Assembly: GCF_000315055.1 (NCBI RefSeq) | Contig: NZ_BAER01000017.1 | Location: 62,001 to 126,000, forward strand | Source: Paraglaciecola polaris LMG 21857 | GTDB taxonomy: Bacteria > Pseudomonadota > Gammaproteobacteria > Enterobacterales > Alteromonadaceae | Reading direction: 5' to 3' | Length of the DNA stretch: 64,000 nt | In this document: one piece after another, positions 46,472-56,893 of the stretch | Layout of the letters: every line of letters begins with the position of its first letter | How positions within the stretch are numbered: the first letter of the stretch is position 1 | The notes under the pieces: generated by a model | What the model saw: the letters and a program-made list of their open reading frames with translations, nothing else | Databases searched by the model: none | Told to the model about the DNA's origin: nothing | Translations under genes and position numbers: made by a program

Positions 46472-48196
46472 ATGATGTTATTTACCCGCTATTTATTTCG
46501 TTCATTCCTGCTCTTTTGTGCACTGTCATCGTTGACATACGCACAAGTAAGCGAGTTATCCGCCACTGTCGATAAAAACCCGGTATTGGCCGATGAATCA
46601 ATTACCTTAAGTGTGGTGGCTTCCGGCGATACGTCCAGAGACGCATTTGACCCTACTGCGTTAAATGCTGATTTCATCGTGGGCAGAACGTCTGTGAGCT
46701 CGCAAACACAAATGATTAATTTTGACACCACACGCACAACCGTTTGGACCACAACGCTTATTCCTCGTAAACCGGGGCGCTTTATTATTCCTGCCTTTAC
46801 CGTTGAAGGTAAAAGTTCGGTGCCCATTAATATGATGGTGTTGCCGGTATCGGCGCGGCAAGGAACCGAGGGACGAGATGTATATGTGACCACGTCAGTG
46901 GATACCAAGGAAACCTATTTACAACAACAAATACGCTATACCGTGAAATTATTCCTAGCCAGAGATTTACAACGTGGCAGCCTCTCTGCTCCAACGCTAA
47001 TAGACGGCGAAATTCGTCAAATCGGAAAAGACGCTGAATACAACGATATCGTAGACGGAAAACGCTATCGTATTATCGAGCGCACGTTTGCTGTTATTCC
47101 ACAAAAAAGCGGTACCTTTACCATTCAAGGCCCTGTATTTGAGGGGGAAGTTGTTCAGGATAGGCAGCAAAGCTTCGGCTTCTTCAATCGCAGTAAAGCC
47201 ATTAGCCGCGTTGGCCCACCACAAGAAGTGACGGTTAAACCCATCCCACAGAATTATTCAGGTACCTGGTTACCCAGTGACTATGTTGAACTCCATGAAG
47301 AATGGCAACCAGACGCTAAGCAATTTAAAGTAGGTGAGCCGATCACCCGTACCTTAACATTGACCGCAGTGGGTGTTGACGAGGCTCAACTTCCTAACAT
47401 CAACAGCCAATATCCTGATAGCGTAAAGGTATATCCAAATCAGGCCAATACAACGACCATAGAAAAAGACAAAACGCTTATTGCCCAGCGTACCGAGACC
47501 ATTGCAATTATCCCCAGCCAAGCGGGTGAAATCACCTTTGCAGAAGTGAAAGTTCCTTGGTTTAATATTGTCAGTGGACAAGTTGAGTACGCCACACTTG
47601 CTAAACGCACAGTGACTATTATGCCCAGTTTGGGTGATTCGATTACGCCTAATCCCCCTCCAACCCAAACTTCCGAGCAAGCCACAAACCCGTCAACGCC
47701 TTTAGCGATAACAGAGCCAAATGCAACGGCGACAGTACAGGTTGCCTCGGGTACACAATGGTGGTCTTGGAGCAGTTGGGTATTACTGTTTTTATGGATA
47801 GTAACGGTCATAGGCTGGGTAGTGCATGTCAACTTGTCTTCGCGATCGGTACGGCAATCGAGTCCAGTGACAGGCGCTGCTCTGCCGGAAATAAAGGCAT
47901 GGAAAGCACTGCAATCTTCGGTTGGCACGCAAGACTGTAACATGATTATGTCTGCGTTAACGGTATGGCTAAACGCTCTTACAGGCCAAACAGGGCAAGC
48001 CCTGCCTCAGCTGCAACGACGATTGCAAAATGAGCAACTCAATCATGAGATAAACCAGCTGTACGCAGTAAAGTTTCGCGTAGGCGATAACCAATGGCAA
48101 AATGATAACTTTATGACTGTGATGACACTAATTCGACAACAAAAAAAGGCCAGCCAAAAAAGTAACGAGAAGCTTGCCCCGCTCTATCAGTCGTAA
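46472..48196 (+). CDS. BatD family protein
   Basis: This 574-residue protein has a signal peptide (MMLFTRYLFRSFLLFCALSS, cleaved after TYA), a large periplasmic region of beta-sandwich (BatD/oxygen tolerance) repeats at about 20-420, a linker rich in Pro and Thr, and a transmembrane helix (WVLLFLWIVTVIGWVVHV). A cytoplasmic C-terminal helical domain follows. BatD proteins form a complex with the VWA partners. It is the last gene of the moxR-bat operon. An upstream in-frame TTG at 46460 overlaps the previous stop; the ATG at 46472 gives the cleanest signal peptide. Confidence 0.9.
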   Translation: MMLFTRYLFRSFLLFCALSSLTYAQVSELSATVDKNPVLADESITLSVVASGDTSRDAFDPTALNADFIVGRTSVSSQTQMINFDTTRTTVWTTTLIPRKPGRFIIPAFTVEGKSSVPINMMVLPVSARQGTEGRDVYVTTSVDTKETYLQQQIRYTVKLFLARDLQRGSLSAPTLIDGEIRQIGKDAEYNDIVDGKRYRIIERTFAVIPQKSGTFTIQGPVFEGEVVQDRQQSFGFFNRSKAISRVGPPQEVTVKPIPQNYSGTWLPSDYVELHEEWQPDAKQFKVGEPITRTLTLTAVGVDEAQLPNINSQYPDSVKVYPNQANTTTIEKDKTLIAQRTETIAIIPSQAGEITFAEVKVPWFNIVSGQVEYATLAKRTVTIMPSLGDSITPNPPPTQTSEQATNPSTPLAITEPNATATVQVASGTQWWSWSSWVLLFLWIVTVIGWVVHVNLSSRSVRQSSPVTGAALPEIKAWKALQSSVGTQDCNMIMSALTVWLNALTGQTGQALPQLQRRLQNEQLNHEINQLYAVKFRVGDNQWQNDNFMTVMTLIRQQKKASQKSNEKLAPLYQS

Positions 48197-48361
48197 TCAC
48201 CATGCCTAGTGTGCAAATCTGGATGTGATCCACAGGTTTGCACTATTTTGCCCCTTGTATTTTTATTCCTTCATCCCTGTTGTGCTGGTGATAACGCTAG
48301 TTTGCACTCTGGTCTGCATTAACGAATAATAGGAATAAATAATACAGGCGGAAATTTAATA

Positions 48362-48919
48362 ATGAATTTGCGAAAGCATTTTAAAAAAGCCTCGGTCTCT
48401 AGTGACATGCTAGATAAACAAAAACGATATGAAACCCTTGTCTATGCCTTACATGGCGATATATTTCGCTATGCGTATTGGCTGGTTAAGGATAAAGCGG
48501 TTGCTGAAGACATAGTTCAAGAGACCTTCTTGCGCGCTTGGAAGTCCCTGGATTCACTAAAGGATGAAAAGGCTGCTAAGTCTTGGTTGATTACCATCTT
48601 ACGCCGTGAAAACGCACGGCGGTTTGAACGTAAGCAATTTGATTTAGTGGATATCGATGATGTAGCTATCTCTGACGACCAGTTAACTCACGAGGTCGAA
48701 ATTGAGCATCGAGAGTTACGTAAAATAATGGCTTCGTTGAGCGAAGAGTATCGCGAGCCATTAATGTTACAGATTATGTTTGGATTCAGCGGCGAAGAAA
48801 TTGCCGCGCAATTGGATTTAAACAAAAACACCGTCATGACCCGTTTATTTCGGGCACGAAGCCAAATTAAAGAGGCACTAGAGAAATCAGATGACAATCG
48901 AGAACGGAAAAATGGATGA
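48362..48919 (+). CDS. ECF-type RNA polymerase sigma factor
   Basis: This 185-residue sigma-70 family member has only regions 2 and 4. Region 2 reads DIFRYAYWLVKDKAVAEDIVQETFLRAWKS at about 32-61 (positions 48452-48545); region 4 has the helix-turn-helix FGFSGEEIAAQLDLNKNTVMTRLFRAR near the end. No extracytoplasmic-stress ligand can be read. It is co-transcribed with a downstream DUF3379 anti-sigma candidate whose start lies inside its last codons. Confidence 0.94.
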   Translation: MNLRKHFKKASVSSDMLDKQKRYETLVYALHGDIFRYAYWLVKDKAVAEDIVQETFLRAWKSLDSLKDEKAAKSWLITILRRENARRFERKQFDLVDIDDVAISDDQLTHEVEIEHRELRKIMASLSEEYREPLMLQIMFGFSGEEIAAQLDLNKNTVMTRLFRARSQIKEALEKSDDNRERKNG

Positions 48920-49619
48920 TTTAGAGTTTCGCAGAACCATTTATGCTGATCCCAATTGCGATGACATACGAGTCAAAGAAGCGGCAGCACAGGATCCTGC
49001 AAAGCAAGAATTTTGGTCTGAACAAAAGAAAATTGACGCGAGCTTAAAAGCGGCAACAAAAGTGAAGGTGCCAGAAGATTTGGCTCACAAACTGATTTTA
49101 CGTCAAACCATGCAAACTCATCAGCACGACAAGAAACGTGCACGGGTTCACCTAGCGTTAGCAGCATCACTAGCGTTCGTGGTTGGCGTGAGTTTTACCG
49201 TATGGCAGCAACAAAATTACATTGATGTGTCCCAGCAATCACTGGCGCACGTTTACCATGAAGGACCGCATGCTCTTGATGCCAATGAAGATTTTTCATT
49301 GCAACAGGTCAACGCTAAATTGGCTCAGTATGGCGGCCATATAAATGAAGACGTTGGCCAGATTTACTACGCCAATCATTGTGACTTTAAAGGTGTTAAA
49401 AGCCTGCATTTAGTGATGCAAGGGGAAAATGGTAAAGTCACTGTTTTTGTCGTTCCCCACAAAGACGGTTACAAAGCGAAAGAAAAAGTGAGTGATGGAT
49501 ATTTAACGGCAGAGGCAGTTGAACTGCAGCACACTAGCTTAGTCATCGTCGGTGAAAATGTGCATGATGTTGAGCAAACTAGAAACAAACTCGCTAAGCG
49601 AATGACGTTTTCCGCATAG
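48912..49619 (+). CDS. DUF3379 protein, probable anti-sigma factor
   Basis: This 235-residue protein has a cytoplasmic N-terminal region (MDDLEFRRTIYADPNCDD) of about 80 residues, one transmembrane helix (VHLALAASLAFVVGVSFTVW) and a periplasmic domain of about 130 residues. It belongs to DUF3379, which is regularly paired with ECF sigma factors in Alteromonadales and Vibrionales. I infer that it holds the sigma factor inactive at the membrane. The ATG at 48912 overlaps the sigma stop by eight bases; an in-frame ATG at 48891 is less typical of the family. Terminator follows. Confidence 0.83.
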   Translation: MDDLEFRRTIYADPNCDDIRVKEAAAQDPAKQEFWSEQKKIDASLKAATKVKVPEDLAHKLILRQTMQTHQHDKKRARVHLALAASLAFVVGVSFTVWQQQNYIDVSQQSLAHVYHEGPHALDANEDFSLQQVNAKLAQYGGHINEDVGQIYYANHCDFKGVKSLHLVMQGENGKVTVFVVPHKDGYKAKEKVSDGYLTAEAVELQHTSLVIVGENVHDVEQTRNKLAKRMTFSA

Positions 49620-49649
49620 AACACGCCCTAAGTGTACTCAAATAAGATA

Positions 49650-49671
49650 AAAAGGAGCTTTAGCTCCTTTT
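49650..49671. terminator. bidirectional terminator after the anti-sigma gene
   Basis: AAAAGGAGC / GCTCCTTTT stem with a TTTA loop, flanked by A and T runs; it lies between the convergent anti-sigma and acetyltransferase genes. Confidence 0.85.
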
Positions 49672-49696
49672 ATTTGCCTCAAATTCAGCATTCTCT

Positions 49697-50152
49697 TTAT
49701 AAAGTAGAAAGATACATATCTATGTGCTCTATTCCCCCATCATCATAAACTAGGCCGTGTTTTTCAAAGCCAAATTTACGGTAAAACGCAATCGCATTGG
49801 TTTGTGCTGATAACATGATATTTTTCACGGCATAGTGTTGCTCAATGATTGAAATACACTGCTTGATTAATTCCTTGCCCAAACCAGTTCTTCTATGAGA
49901 AGCAGCGCAAACTACCCTTTCAATTTTAGCCATTTGGCCGTTGTCGGTTTCTCTAGCACGAGCATATCCCACTAATTCGTCACCTTGATAGATACACACA
50001 TGCCAGCTTAATTGATCATGGTTATCTATATCCTCGTAAATACTTTGTTGTTCAAGCATGAAAATTTGTTGTCGCAAACGCAAAACAGCGTACAAATTAG
50101 CCAATTTCAGTTGTGCAAAGGGCATTGCGTGGGTTTTATATAGTTGCGGCAC
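49697..50152 (-). CDS. GNAT acetyltransferase, ElaA family
   Basis: This 151-residue protein is homologous to E. coli ElaA: LYAVLRLRQQIFMLEQQSIYEDIDNHDQ at the start (positions 50029-50112) and the acetyl-CoA binding motif VVCAASHRRTGLGKELI, then AQTNAIAFYRKFGFEK. The substrate of ElaA is unknown. I start at a GTG (50152), which has AGGA at seven bases and gives the usual length. The open frame continues to 50233 but that extension has no family counterpart. Divergent from putP. Confidence 0.87.
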   Translation of the reverse strand: MPQLYKTHAMPFAQLKLANLYAVLRLRQQIFMLEQQSIYEDIDNHDQLSWHVCIYQGDELVGYARARETDNGQMAKIERVVCAASHRRTGLGKELIKQCISIIEQHYAVKNIMLSAQTNAIAFYRKFGFEKHGLVYDDGGIEHIDMYLSTL

Positions 50153-50257
50153 TAGTGTATTCCTATGTTGCTTGTTAGCATGAGGGGAAAAGAGACGCGA
50201 TTTTGCTACAGCGTATTTTTTAACCTTATTCACTCCCCATAATAAATGAAGGACACG

Positions 50258-51793
50258 ATGGAAGCAGCCACTTTTTTATCCTTAGGATTGTATTTTCTTG
50301 CCATGTTAGGAATTGGCGTATATTCATTTAAACAGGCCAATACAGACGTCGAGGGTTATATGCTCGGTGGCCGTAATTTGAGTCCAAAAGTCACTGCGCT
50401 TTCCGCTGGAGCATCCGACATGAGCGGTTGGATGCTCATGGGGTTACCAGGTGCAATGTATCTATCCGGTCTTTCAAGTGCATGGATAGCCATAGGGTTA
50501 GTCATAGGCGCTTATCTTAACTATATATTAGTGGCTCCGCGATTACGGGTTTACACGGAAGTCGCAAATAATGCGATTACTATCCCAGATTACTTCGAGA
50601 ACCGTTTTAACGACAAAAGCCATATCTTACGTATTGTATCTTCAATCGTAATTGTATTATTTTTCACCCTTTACACGTCATCCGGCGTTGTCGCTGGCGG
50701 AAAATTATTCGAAACCTCTTTCGGTTTAAATTATGAGTTAGGACTCTATATAACGGCGGGAGTGGTTGTGGCTTACACCCTCTTTGGCGGGTTTATGGCC
50801 GTGAGCATTACCGACTTTGTTCAGGGCTGCATCATGTTCATTGCTTTAGTTTTAGTGCCTGTCGTGGTGCTTATTGACCTAGGTGGTTGGCAAGGCGTCA
50901 CTCAGTCCTTAGGCACACTAGATGGCCAATACCTAAATATGTTTAGGGATGCATCAAATGGTCAAGCCGTATCGACAATCGCCATTATTTCTATGCTTTC
51001 TTGGGGCTGTGGATATTTTGGTCAGCCACATATTATCGTGCGTTTTATGGCAATTCGCAGTGTGAACGACATCAAAACTGCACAAACCATAGGTATCTCC
51101 TGGATGGTTGTTGCGATCACGGGCGCCTTAGCCACAGGTTTGCTGGGTTTAGCCTATGTTACCCAACACGGTTCGCAGATGAGCGATCCGGAGACCATAT
51201 TTATTTACTTATCCCAGTTACTTTTTCACCCCCTGATTGGTGGCTTTTTATTAGCGGCTATTTTAGCGGCCATAATGAGCACCATATCCTCTCAACTTCT
51301 TGTGACCTCAAGCTCATTAACCAGTGACTTCTACCAAGCATTTTTTCGACGTGATGCCAGTCAACACGAACTGATTATTGTCGGCCGGATATCGGTTGTA
51401 TTAGTGGCACTTGTGGCGATTTATTTAGCTTACGATCGGGACAGCAGCATTTTATCTTTAGTCAGTAACGCCTGGGCTGGATTTGGTGCGGCATTTGGCC
51501 CATTAATTCTATTTAGTCTATTTTGGAAACGCATGACACTCATCTCAGCCATAAGTGGAATGTTAGTGGGTGCGGCAACCGTGTTATTGTGGATTTACTT
51601 GCCGGTGACGATCAATGGTCAAACCCTAAGTGCTTGGTTGTATGAAATTGTGCCGGGCTTTATTTTATCCAGCTTGACGATTGTAGTACTGACCTTATTG
51701 TCCGAACAACGAGACAATTCAGTAATAAAAACGTTTGAGAAAGTACAGACCACATTGAATGATTCAATTAATAGAGTTGAAAAAAATTCTTGA
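50258..51793 (+). CDS. putP: sodium/proline symporter PutP
   Basis: This 511-residue solute:sodium symporter has about 13 transmembrane helices. The signature GGRNLSPKVTALSAGASDMSG is in helix 2 (positions 50369-50430) and WAGFGAAFGPLILFSLFW occurs late in the chain, both typical of PutP. It imports proline with Na+, for nutrition or osmotic adjustment. AAGGA lies five bases before the ATG at 50258; the upstream ATG at 50246 overlaps this site. Not linked to putA here. Confidence 0.92.
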   Translation: MEAATFLSLGLYFLAMLGIGVYSFKQANTDVEGYMLGGRNLSPKVTALSAGASDMSGWMLMGLPGAMYLSGLSSAWIAIGLVIGAYLNYILVAPRLRVYTEVANNAITIPDYFENRFNDKSHILRIVSSIVIVLFFTLYTSSGVVAGGKLFETSFGLNYELGLYITAGVVVAYTLFGGFMAVSITDFVQGCIMFIALVLVPVVVLIDLGGWQGVTQSLGTLDGQYLNMFRDASNGQAVSTIAIISMLSWGCGYFGQPHIIVRFMAIRSVNDIKTAQTIGISWMVVAITGALATGLLGLAYVTQHGSQMSDPETIFIYLSQLLFHPLIGGFLLAAILAAIMSTISSQLLVTSSSLTSDFYQAFFRRDASQHELIIVGRISVVLVALVAIYLAYDRDSSILSLVSNAWAGFGAAFGPLILFSLFWKRMTLISAISGMLVGAATVLLWIYLPVTINGQTLSAWLYEIVPGFILSSLTIVVLTLLSEQRDNSVIKTFEKVQTTLNDSINRVEKNS

Positions 51794-51813
51794 TGTCTAA
51801 ATAGGGAATGTAA

Positions 51814-53034
51814 ATGAATTTTTATGCCGCTAGACAGCCAATTTTACATGCAGATAAATCGCTATTTGCCTACGAATTGTTGTTTCGGGATAGTTTGGAA
51901 AATACGTTTCCAAATATAAATGAAGATGAAGCCACCGCTAAAATGGTGGCTGGCTTACAGTTTAATTTGGGTTTAGAAAATTTGCTACCCAATACCTTGG
52001 CCTTTATCAATTTTACCCACAACTCTTTACTCGACGGTTACCCTTTGATGCTGCCCAAAGAACAGATTGTGGTAGAAATTTTAGAGACCGTCAAACCGGG
52101 TAAAAAGCTGTTAACTTCTTGTATCGAATTAAAGAAAAAAGGCTACATTATAGCGTTGGATGATTACATTCATCAGGCTGTTTGGGTGCATTTTTATCCT
52201 TATATCGATATTATCAAAATTGATTTTCAGGAAACCACTGACCATCAAATTTTACAAATAATTGACGCTATTAAGCCTTTCCCAAAAATCAAACTACTGG
52301 CGGAAAAAATTGAAACACATCAGGAATACTTACAAGCATTAGAGTATGGCTGCTGCTACTTTCAAGGTTACTTTTTCAGCAAACCAGAATTGATTAAAAA
52401 TACCGCCCTCACCCCTTCGCAAATGTCCATTGCAAAACTAATGGGGGAAATGGCAAAAGACGAACCCAATATTAAACTTATCAGCCAAGCATTTGAGTCA
52501 GACGTAAGTCTTTCGTTTAAATTACTGCGCTATGCTCAATCGCCTATTTTTAAGCGCACTAAACAAATCGAAACCATCAAACAAGCGATAGTGGTGTTGG
52601 GGCAAAATGAGCTTAGGCGTTTCGTATCGCTGTTGTTTACCGCACAATTTAGTGAAGGCAAACCAGCAGAACTCACGGTCATGTCGTTATCAAGAGCAAG
52701 GTACTGTGAATTACTCACCGAATATTCCAGTCAACGAGACGGCAGTGCGTCTGCATTTTTAGTCGGCTTGTTATCGTTACTCGATGCCATGCTGGATGCA
52801 GACATTGCTGAACTGATGGGAAAACTGCCTATTTCACAAGCGATCAAAGACAGTATTGTTCTGCGCCAAGGCCAACAAGCGCAATACTTAATGTTGAGTG
52901 AGTTTTTTGAAAGCGGTCAATGGAGCGACGTCAATCGCTTATGCGAGCGTCTTGAAGTGAATTTCGATGATGCCTTCGCCATGTTCCAGCAATCTCAATT
53001 ATGGGCAAAGGAACGTTTACAGGCGTTAAATTAA
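51814..53034 (+). CDS. EAL-HDOD signalling protein, EAL domain degenerate
   Basis: This 406-residue cytoplasmic protein has an N-terminal EAL-like domain (1-200) and a HDOD domain (about 205-395; ISQAFESDVSLSFKLLRYAQSP). The EAL signature is YELLFRD, which keeps the Glu, but the catalytic DDFGTGYSS loop reads DDYIHQAVW, and several metal ligands are changed. It is therefore predicted not to cleave c-di-GMP, as in YuxH-type proteins such as CdgJ, which work through binding. It follows putP by 20 bases with its own GGGAATG ribosome site. Confidence 0.9.
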   Translation: MNFYAARQPILHADKSLFAYELLFRDSLENTFPNINEDEATAKMVAGLQFNLGLENLLPNTLAFINFTHNSLLDGYPLMLPKEQIVVEILETVKPGKKLLTSCIELKKKGYIIALDDYIHQAVWVHFYPYIDIIKIDFQETTDHQILQIIDAIKPFPKIKLLAEKIETHQEYLQALEYGCCYFQGYFFSKPELIKNTALTPSQMSIAKLMGEMAKDEPNIKLISQAFESDVSLSFKLLRYAQSPIFKRTKQIETIKQAIVVLGQNELRRFVSLLFTAQFSEGKPAELTVMSLSRARYCELLTEYSSQRDGSASAFLVGLLSLLDAMLDADIAELMGKLPISQAIKDSIVLRQGQQAQYLMLSEFFESGQWSDVNRLCERLEVNFDDAFAMFQQSQLWAKERLQALN

Positions 53035-53059
53035 AGCTAAAGCAAATTAGTGTCACTTT

Positions 53060-53112
53060 GTCATGATATATTTTTAAAAGATATATCATGACCGCTCTTT
53101 TTCATGATATCG
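53060..53112. promoter_or_regulatory. palindrome and repeat upstream of cysD
   Basis: A perfect 12-bp inverted repeat, GTCATGATATAT and ATATATCATGAC (53060-53092) with a nine-base centre, is followed by a third TCATGATAT copy at 53102. It could be an operator for the cys operon or a terminator of the EAL-HDOD gene; the missing T-run speaks for an operator. Confidence 0.5.
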
Positions 53113-53164
53113 TTCTATGCATATAATATTTTAGTATATCCATTAACTTAGCATGAGAAACTCT

Positions 53165-54079
53165 ATGACTTCCTCGATTTCAACCGTTACACATCTGAAA
53201 CAGCTAGAAGCGGAAAGTATTCACATTTTTCGTGAAGTGGCTGCCGAGTTTGACAACCCTGTCATGCTTTACTCTGTGGGTAAAGATTCCTCTGTATTAC
53301 TGCATTTAGCACGCAAAGCATTTGCTCCGGGTAAAATACCTTTCCCGTTACTGCATGTTGACACCACCTGGAAGTTCCAGGAAATGATTGCGTTTCGTGA
53401 CAAGATGGCAAAAAAACATGAATTAGATTTATTGGTTCATATTAACCAAGACGGTGTTGATATGAACATTAACCCTTTCATTCATGGCAGTGCTAAGCAC
53501 ACTGATATCATGAAAACCGAAGGTTTAAAGCAAGCGCTAAATAAATATAAATTTGATGCCGCCTTTGGCGGTGCTCGTCGCGATGAAGAAAAGTCACGCG
53601 CTAAAGAGCGTGTTTATTCGTTCCGTGATGAAAACCATCGCTGGGACCCAAAAAATCAACGTCCTGAGTTATGGAACATTTACAACTCGCAGATCAATAA
53701 AGGCGAAAGTATACGAGTATTCCCTATGTCAAACTGGACTGAACTGGATATCTGGCAATACATTTATATGGAAAACATTGAGATCCCATCTTTGTATTTG
53801 GCTAAGCCCCGTCCAGTGGTGGAGCGCGACGGTCTATTGATCATGGTAGACGATGAACGCATGCCACTTAAAGAAGGCGAGAAGGCTGAAATGCGTTCCG
53901 TTCGTTTTAGAACGCTTGGCTGTTACCCTTTAACTGGTGCGGTTGAATCTACTGCCGATACCTTGCCTGAAGTCATCCAAGAAATGTTGCTAACCAAAAC
54001 GTCCGAACGCCAAGGCCGAGTAATCGATAACGATTCATCAGGCTCCATGGAGAAGAAGAAGATGGAAGGCTATTTTTAA
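53165..54079 (+). CDS. cysD: sulfate adenylyltransferase subunit 2 CysD
   Basis: This 304-residue catalytic subunit of ATP sulfurylase makes adenosine 5'-phosphosulfate from sulfate and ATP. It has the PP-loop motif [17 protein letters not shown] and the blocks [20 protein letters not shown] and [16 protein letters not shown], and ends [20 protein letters not shown], almost residue-for-residue with E. coli CysD. I start at 53165, which fits the family length; the ATG at 53153 is also possible. First gene of cysD-cysC-cysQ-cysN-SLC13, with overlapping TAATG to cysC. Confidence 0.97.
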   Translation: MTSSISTVTHLKQLEAESIHIFREVAAEFDNPVMLYSVGKDSSVLLHLARKAFAPGKIPFPLLHVDTTWKFQEMIAFRDKMAKKHELDLLVHINQDGVDMNINPFIHGSAKHTDIMKTEGLKQALNKYKFDAAFGGARRDEEKSRAKERVYSFRDENHRWDPKNQRPELWNIYNSQINKGESIRVFPMSNWTELDIWQYIYMENIEIPSLYLAKPRPVVERDGLLIMVDDERMPLKEGEKAEMRSVRFRTLGCYPLTGAVESTADTLPEVIQEMLLTKTSERQGRVIDNDSSGSMEKKKMEGYF

Positions 54080-54675
54080 TGGAAGACAACATAGTTTGGC
54101 ATCAACATGAAGTGAACAAGGCGCGGCGCGGCGAAGCGAAAAAGCAAAAACCTTGCGTTATTTGGCTCACCGGGCTAAGTGGCTCTGGCAAGTCGACTAT
54201 CGCTAATTTATTAGAAAAAAAACTGGCGGACAAGGGTAAACACACCTACTTGCTTGACGGCGATAATGTTCGTCACGGCTTAAATGGTGATTTGACCTTT
54301 AGTGATAAAGACCGAGTTGAAAACATCCGCCGTATCAGCGAATTGGCTAAGCTCTTTGTTGATTCAGGCTTAATCGTCATTACCGCTTTCATTTCGCCAT
54401 TTAAAGGCGAACGTGATTATTGCCGGGCGCTATTAGAGGACAACGAGTTTGTAGAAGTATTTGTAAACACGCCAATAGAGGAGTGTGAAAAACGCGATCC
54501 CAAAGGTCTCTATCAGAAAGCCCGTTCAGGTGAAATAAGCGATTTCACTGGGATAAGTTCGCCCTACGAAGCCCCTGAAACAGCTGAAATCACCCTAGAT
54601 TTCAGCGGTCAAAGTGCCCAAGAATCTGCTGAGCAACTGTTCTCTCAATTGCAACAAAAAGGATTGATTGACTGA
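54079..54675 (+). CDS. cysC: adenylylsulfate kinase CysC
   Basis: This 198-residue kinase phosphorylates adenosine 5'-phosphosulfate to PAPS. Walker A is GLSGSGKST (about 31-39), followed by [25 protein letters not shown] and [23 protein letters not shown]. Length is usual. The ATG overlaps the cysD stop (TAATG) and its own stop overlaps the cysQ start (TGATG), so the three are translationally coupled. In E. coli cysC follows cysN; here it follows cysD directly. Confidence 0.96.
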   Translation: MEDNIVWHQHEVNKARRGEAKKQKPCVIWLTGLSGSGKSTIANLLEKKLADKGKHTYLLDGDNVRHGLNGDLTFSDKDRVENIRRISELAKLFVDSGLIVITAFISPFKGERDYCRALLEDNEFVEVFVNTPIEECEKRDPKGLYQKARSGEISDFTGISSPYEAPETAEITLDFSGQSAQESAEQLFSQLQQKGLID

Positions 54676-55463
54676 TGTTAGATGACAAATTAATAGCCAG
54701 TATCACTGCCATCGCCCATCAAGCGGGTGATGCTATAATGACCATATATCAACGTGATTTTGCCATCTACGAAAAGTCAGATGCGAGTCCGCTAACCGAA
54801 GCTGATTTAGCTGCTCATCATTGTATTGTGGATGGATTGCGAGCGGTTTCTTCGTTACCGATTTTATCAGAAGAATCCGCCAACATTCCTTGGTCTGAGC
54901 GTCAAACATGGAGCCAGTATTGGTTGGTTGACCCGCTAGACGGCACTAAAGAGTTCATCAAAAAGAACGGGGAATTTACCGTTAACATCGCCCTTATCGA
55001 CAATGGCGAGCCGGTATTTGGTGTTGTATACGCTCCCGTACTTAAACAAACCTACGTGGGTGTTGTTGGCCAAGGTGCATACAAGCTTGAAGGCGATAGT
55101 CGCGTTGCAATCACTCCAAAAGTTAAGACTGATGATGAAGAGTGGCGCATAGTGGGTAGTCGTTCACACCAAAGCCCTGATATTCAAGCCTTGCTCACTA
55201 AACTTGGCGGAAGTCCTGAGCTTGTGGCCATGGGCAGTTCGTTAAAACTATGCTTAGTCGCCGAAGGTGCTGCACATTTGTACCCGCGCTTAGGCCCCAC
55301 ATCTGAATGGGATACTGGAGCAGCCGATGCTGTGGTGCGCGCCGCGGGTGGCAAAGTGACTGTCATCGAAAGTGCTGCAGATGTATTTAACAAGGACGCC
55401 AAGCCCCTTAGTTATAATCAAAAAGAATCCGTTTTAAACCCTTATTTTCTTGTGAGTTGCTGA
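54675..55463 (+). CDS. cysQ: 3'(2'),5'-bisphosphate nucleotidase CysQ
   Basis: This 262-residue enzyme of the inositol monophosphatase family converts the toxic by-product PAP to AMP. It has [23 protein letters not shown] (metal site, positions 54930-54998), EESA near residue 70 and [15 protein letters not shown] near the end. Its place inside the sulfate activation operon fits removal of PAP made when PAPS is used. It starts within the cysC stop codon. Confidence 0.95.
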   Translation: MLDDKLIASITAIAHQAGDAIMTIYQRDFAIYEKSDASPLTEADLAAHHCIVDGLRAVSSLPILSEESANIPWSERQTWSQYWLVDPLDGTKEFIKKNGEFTVNIALIDNGEPVFGVVYAPVLKQTYVGVVGQGAYKLEGDSRVAITPKVKTDDEEWRIVGSRSHQSPDIQALLTKLGGSPELVAMGSSLKLCLVAEGAAHLYPRLGPTSEWDTGAADAVVRAAGGKVTVIESAADVFNKDAKPLSYNQKESVLNPYFLVSC

Positions 55464-55465
55464 TC

Positions 55466-56875
55466 ATGAATAGCGAAAATGCCTTATTACAATCCGACAT
55501 CCTTGCCTACCTAGAACAGCATGAACACAAAGACATGCTGCGTTTTTTAACTTGCGGTAGCGTAGATGATGGGAAAAGCACCCTGATTGGTCGTTTATTA
55601 CACGACTCAAAAATGATTTATGAAGACCAATTAGCCGCTATCACCAAAGACAGCAAAAAATCTGGTACCACAGGTGATAAAGTTGACTTGGCCTTATTGG
55701 TAGATGGTTTAGCTTCTGAGCGCGAACAAGGTATCACCATTGATGTTGCCTATCGTTACTTCTCTACAGATAAGCGTAAATTCATCATTGCGGATACTCC
55801 TGGCCATGAGCAATACACCCGCAACATGGTTACAGGTGCATCAACCTGTGATTTGGCCATCATTCTTGTAGATGCGCGCGCGGGGGTTAAAACCCAAACT
55901 CGTCGTCATTCGTTTTTAGTCTCTCTACTTGGCATTAAGCATGTCATAGTGGCGATCAATAAAATGGATTTGATGGAGTTCAGCGAAGACGTATACGAAA
56001 GCATCAAAAAAGACTACTTGGTATTTTCTGAGCAGCTTGATATTCCTGATATACAATTTGTGCCTATATCGGCGCTGGACGGCGATAACGTCGTCAATAA
56101 AAGCGAAAACACCCCTTGGTTTGAAGGCACAACACTAATGAAAACCTTGGAAAATATCGAAATTGCCGATGATGCAAATATCGATGACTTCCGATTCCCA
56201 GTGCAGTACGTCAATCGCCCCAACCTTAATTTCCGCGGTTTTGCCGGTACCGTTGTCTCAGGCCAAATAAAGAAAGGCGATAAAATTACCGCCCTTCCTT
56301 CTGGTAAGCAATCTAGGGTTCGCTCTATTGTTGGTTTTGAGGGGGAACAAGACGTCGCCCATACGCCACTAACTACCACTATCACCTTAGAAGATGAAAT
56401 TGATATTTCTCGTGGTGACATGATTGTTAAGTCAGATAATTTGCCTTTGCAAAGCAACGCCTATCAAGTGAATTTGGTGTGGATGGACGAGACCCCGTTA
56501 ATGCCTAACAAACAGTATGGCTTTAAGTTTGCCACTAAATTTGTGCCCGGTAGCGTGACAGATATCGAGTATCAGATTGACGTCAACACGATGGAACACA
56601 AAGATGCCGTGCGCCTTAATTTGAATGAAATTGGGGTCGGTAAAATCAAGCTCACGCAATCCGTTGCTTGTGATCCCTATACTAAAAATCGTGAAACAGG
56701 TGCGTTCATCATAATTGACCGATTAACCAATGGTACCGTAGGTGCTGGTATGGTTATCGATGCCGTTCAAGAGTCTGGACAGAAAGCTGAGTTTTCAGAA
56801 TTCGAACTTGAATTCAATACCTTAGTTAGAAAGCATTTTCCACATTGGAATGCCACTGATATCACTAAGCTATAG
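55466..56875 (+). CDS. cysN: sulfate adenylyltransferase subunit 1 CysN
   Basis: This 469-residue GTPase subunit drives the sulfurylase reaction by GTP hydrolysis. P-loop [15 protein letters not shown] (about 32-46), [12 protein letters not shown] (G3) and NKMDL (G4) are present, followed by elongation-factor-like beta domains. The ATG at 55466 follows the cysQ stop by two bases; an in-frame TTG at 55457 is an unlikely start. No CysC domain is fused at the C-terminus, consistent with a separate cysC. Confidence 0.96.
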   Translation: MNSENALLQSDILAYLEQHEHKDMLRFLTCGSVDDGKSTLIGRLLHDSKMIYEDQLAAITKDSKKSGTTGDKVDLALLVDGLASEREQGITIDVAYRYFSTDKRKFIIADTPGHEQYTRNMVTGASTCDLAIILVDARAGVKTQTRRHSFLVSLLGIKHVIVAINKMDLMEFSEDVYESIKKDYLVFSEQLDIPDIQFVPISALDGDNVVNKSENTPWFEGTTLMKTLENIEIADDANIDDFRFPVQYVNRPNLNFRGFAGTVVSGQIKKGDKITALPSGKQSRVRSIVGFEGEQDVAHTPLTTTITLEDEIDISRGDMIVKSDNLPLQSNAYQVNLVWMDETPLMPNKQYGFKFATKFVPGSVTDIEYQIDVNTMEHKDAVRLNLNEIGVGKIKLTQSVACDPYTKNRETGAFIIIDRLTNGTVGAGMVIDAVQESGQKAEFSEFELEFNTLVRKHFPHWNATDITKL

Positions 56876-56893
56876 GCGCGACGTCAATATTAT

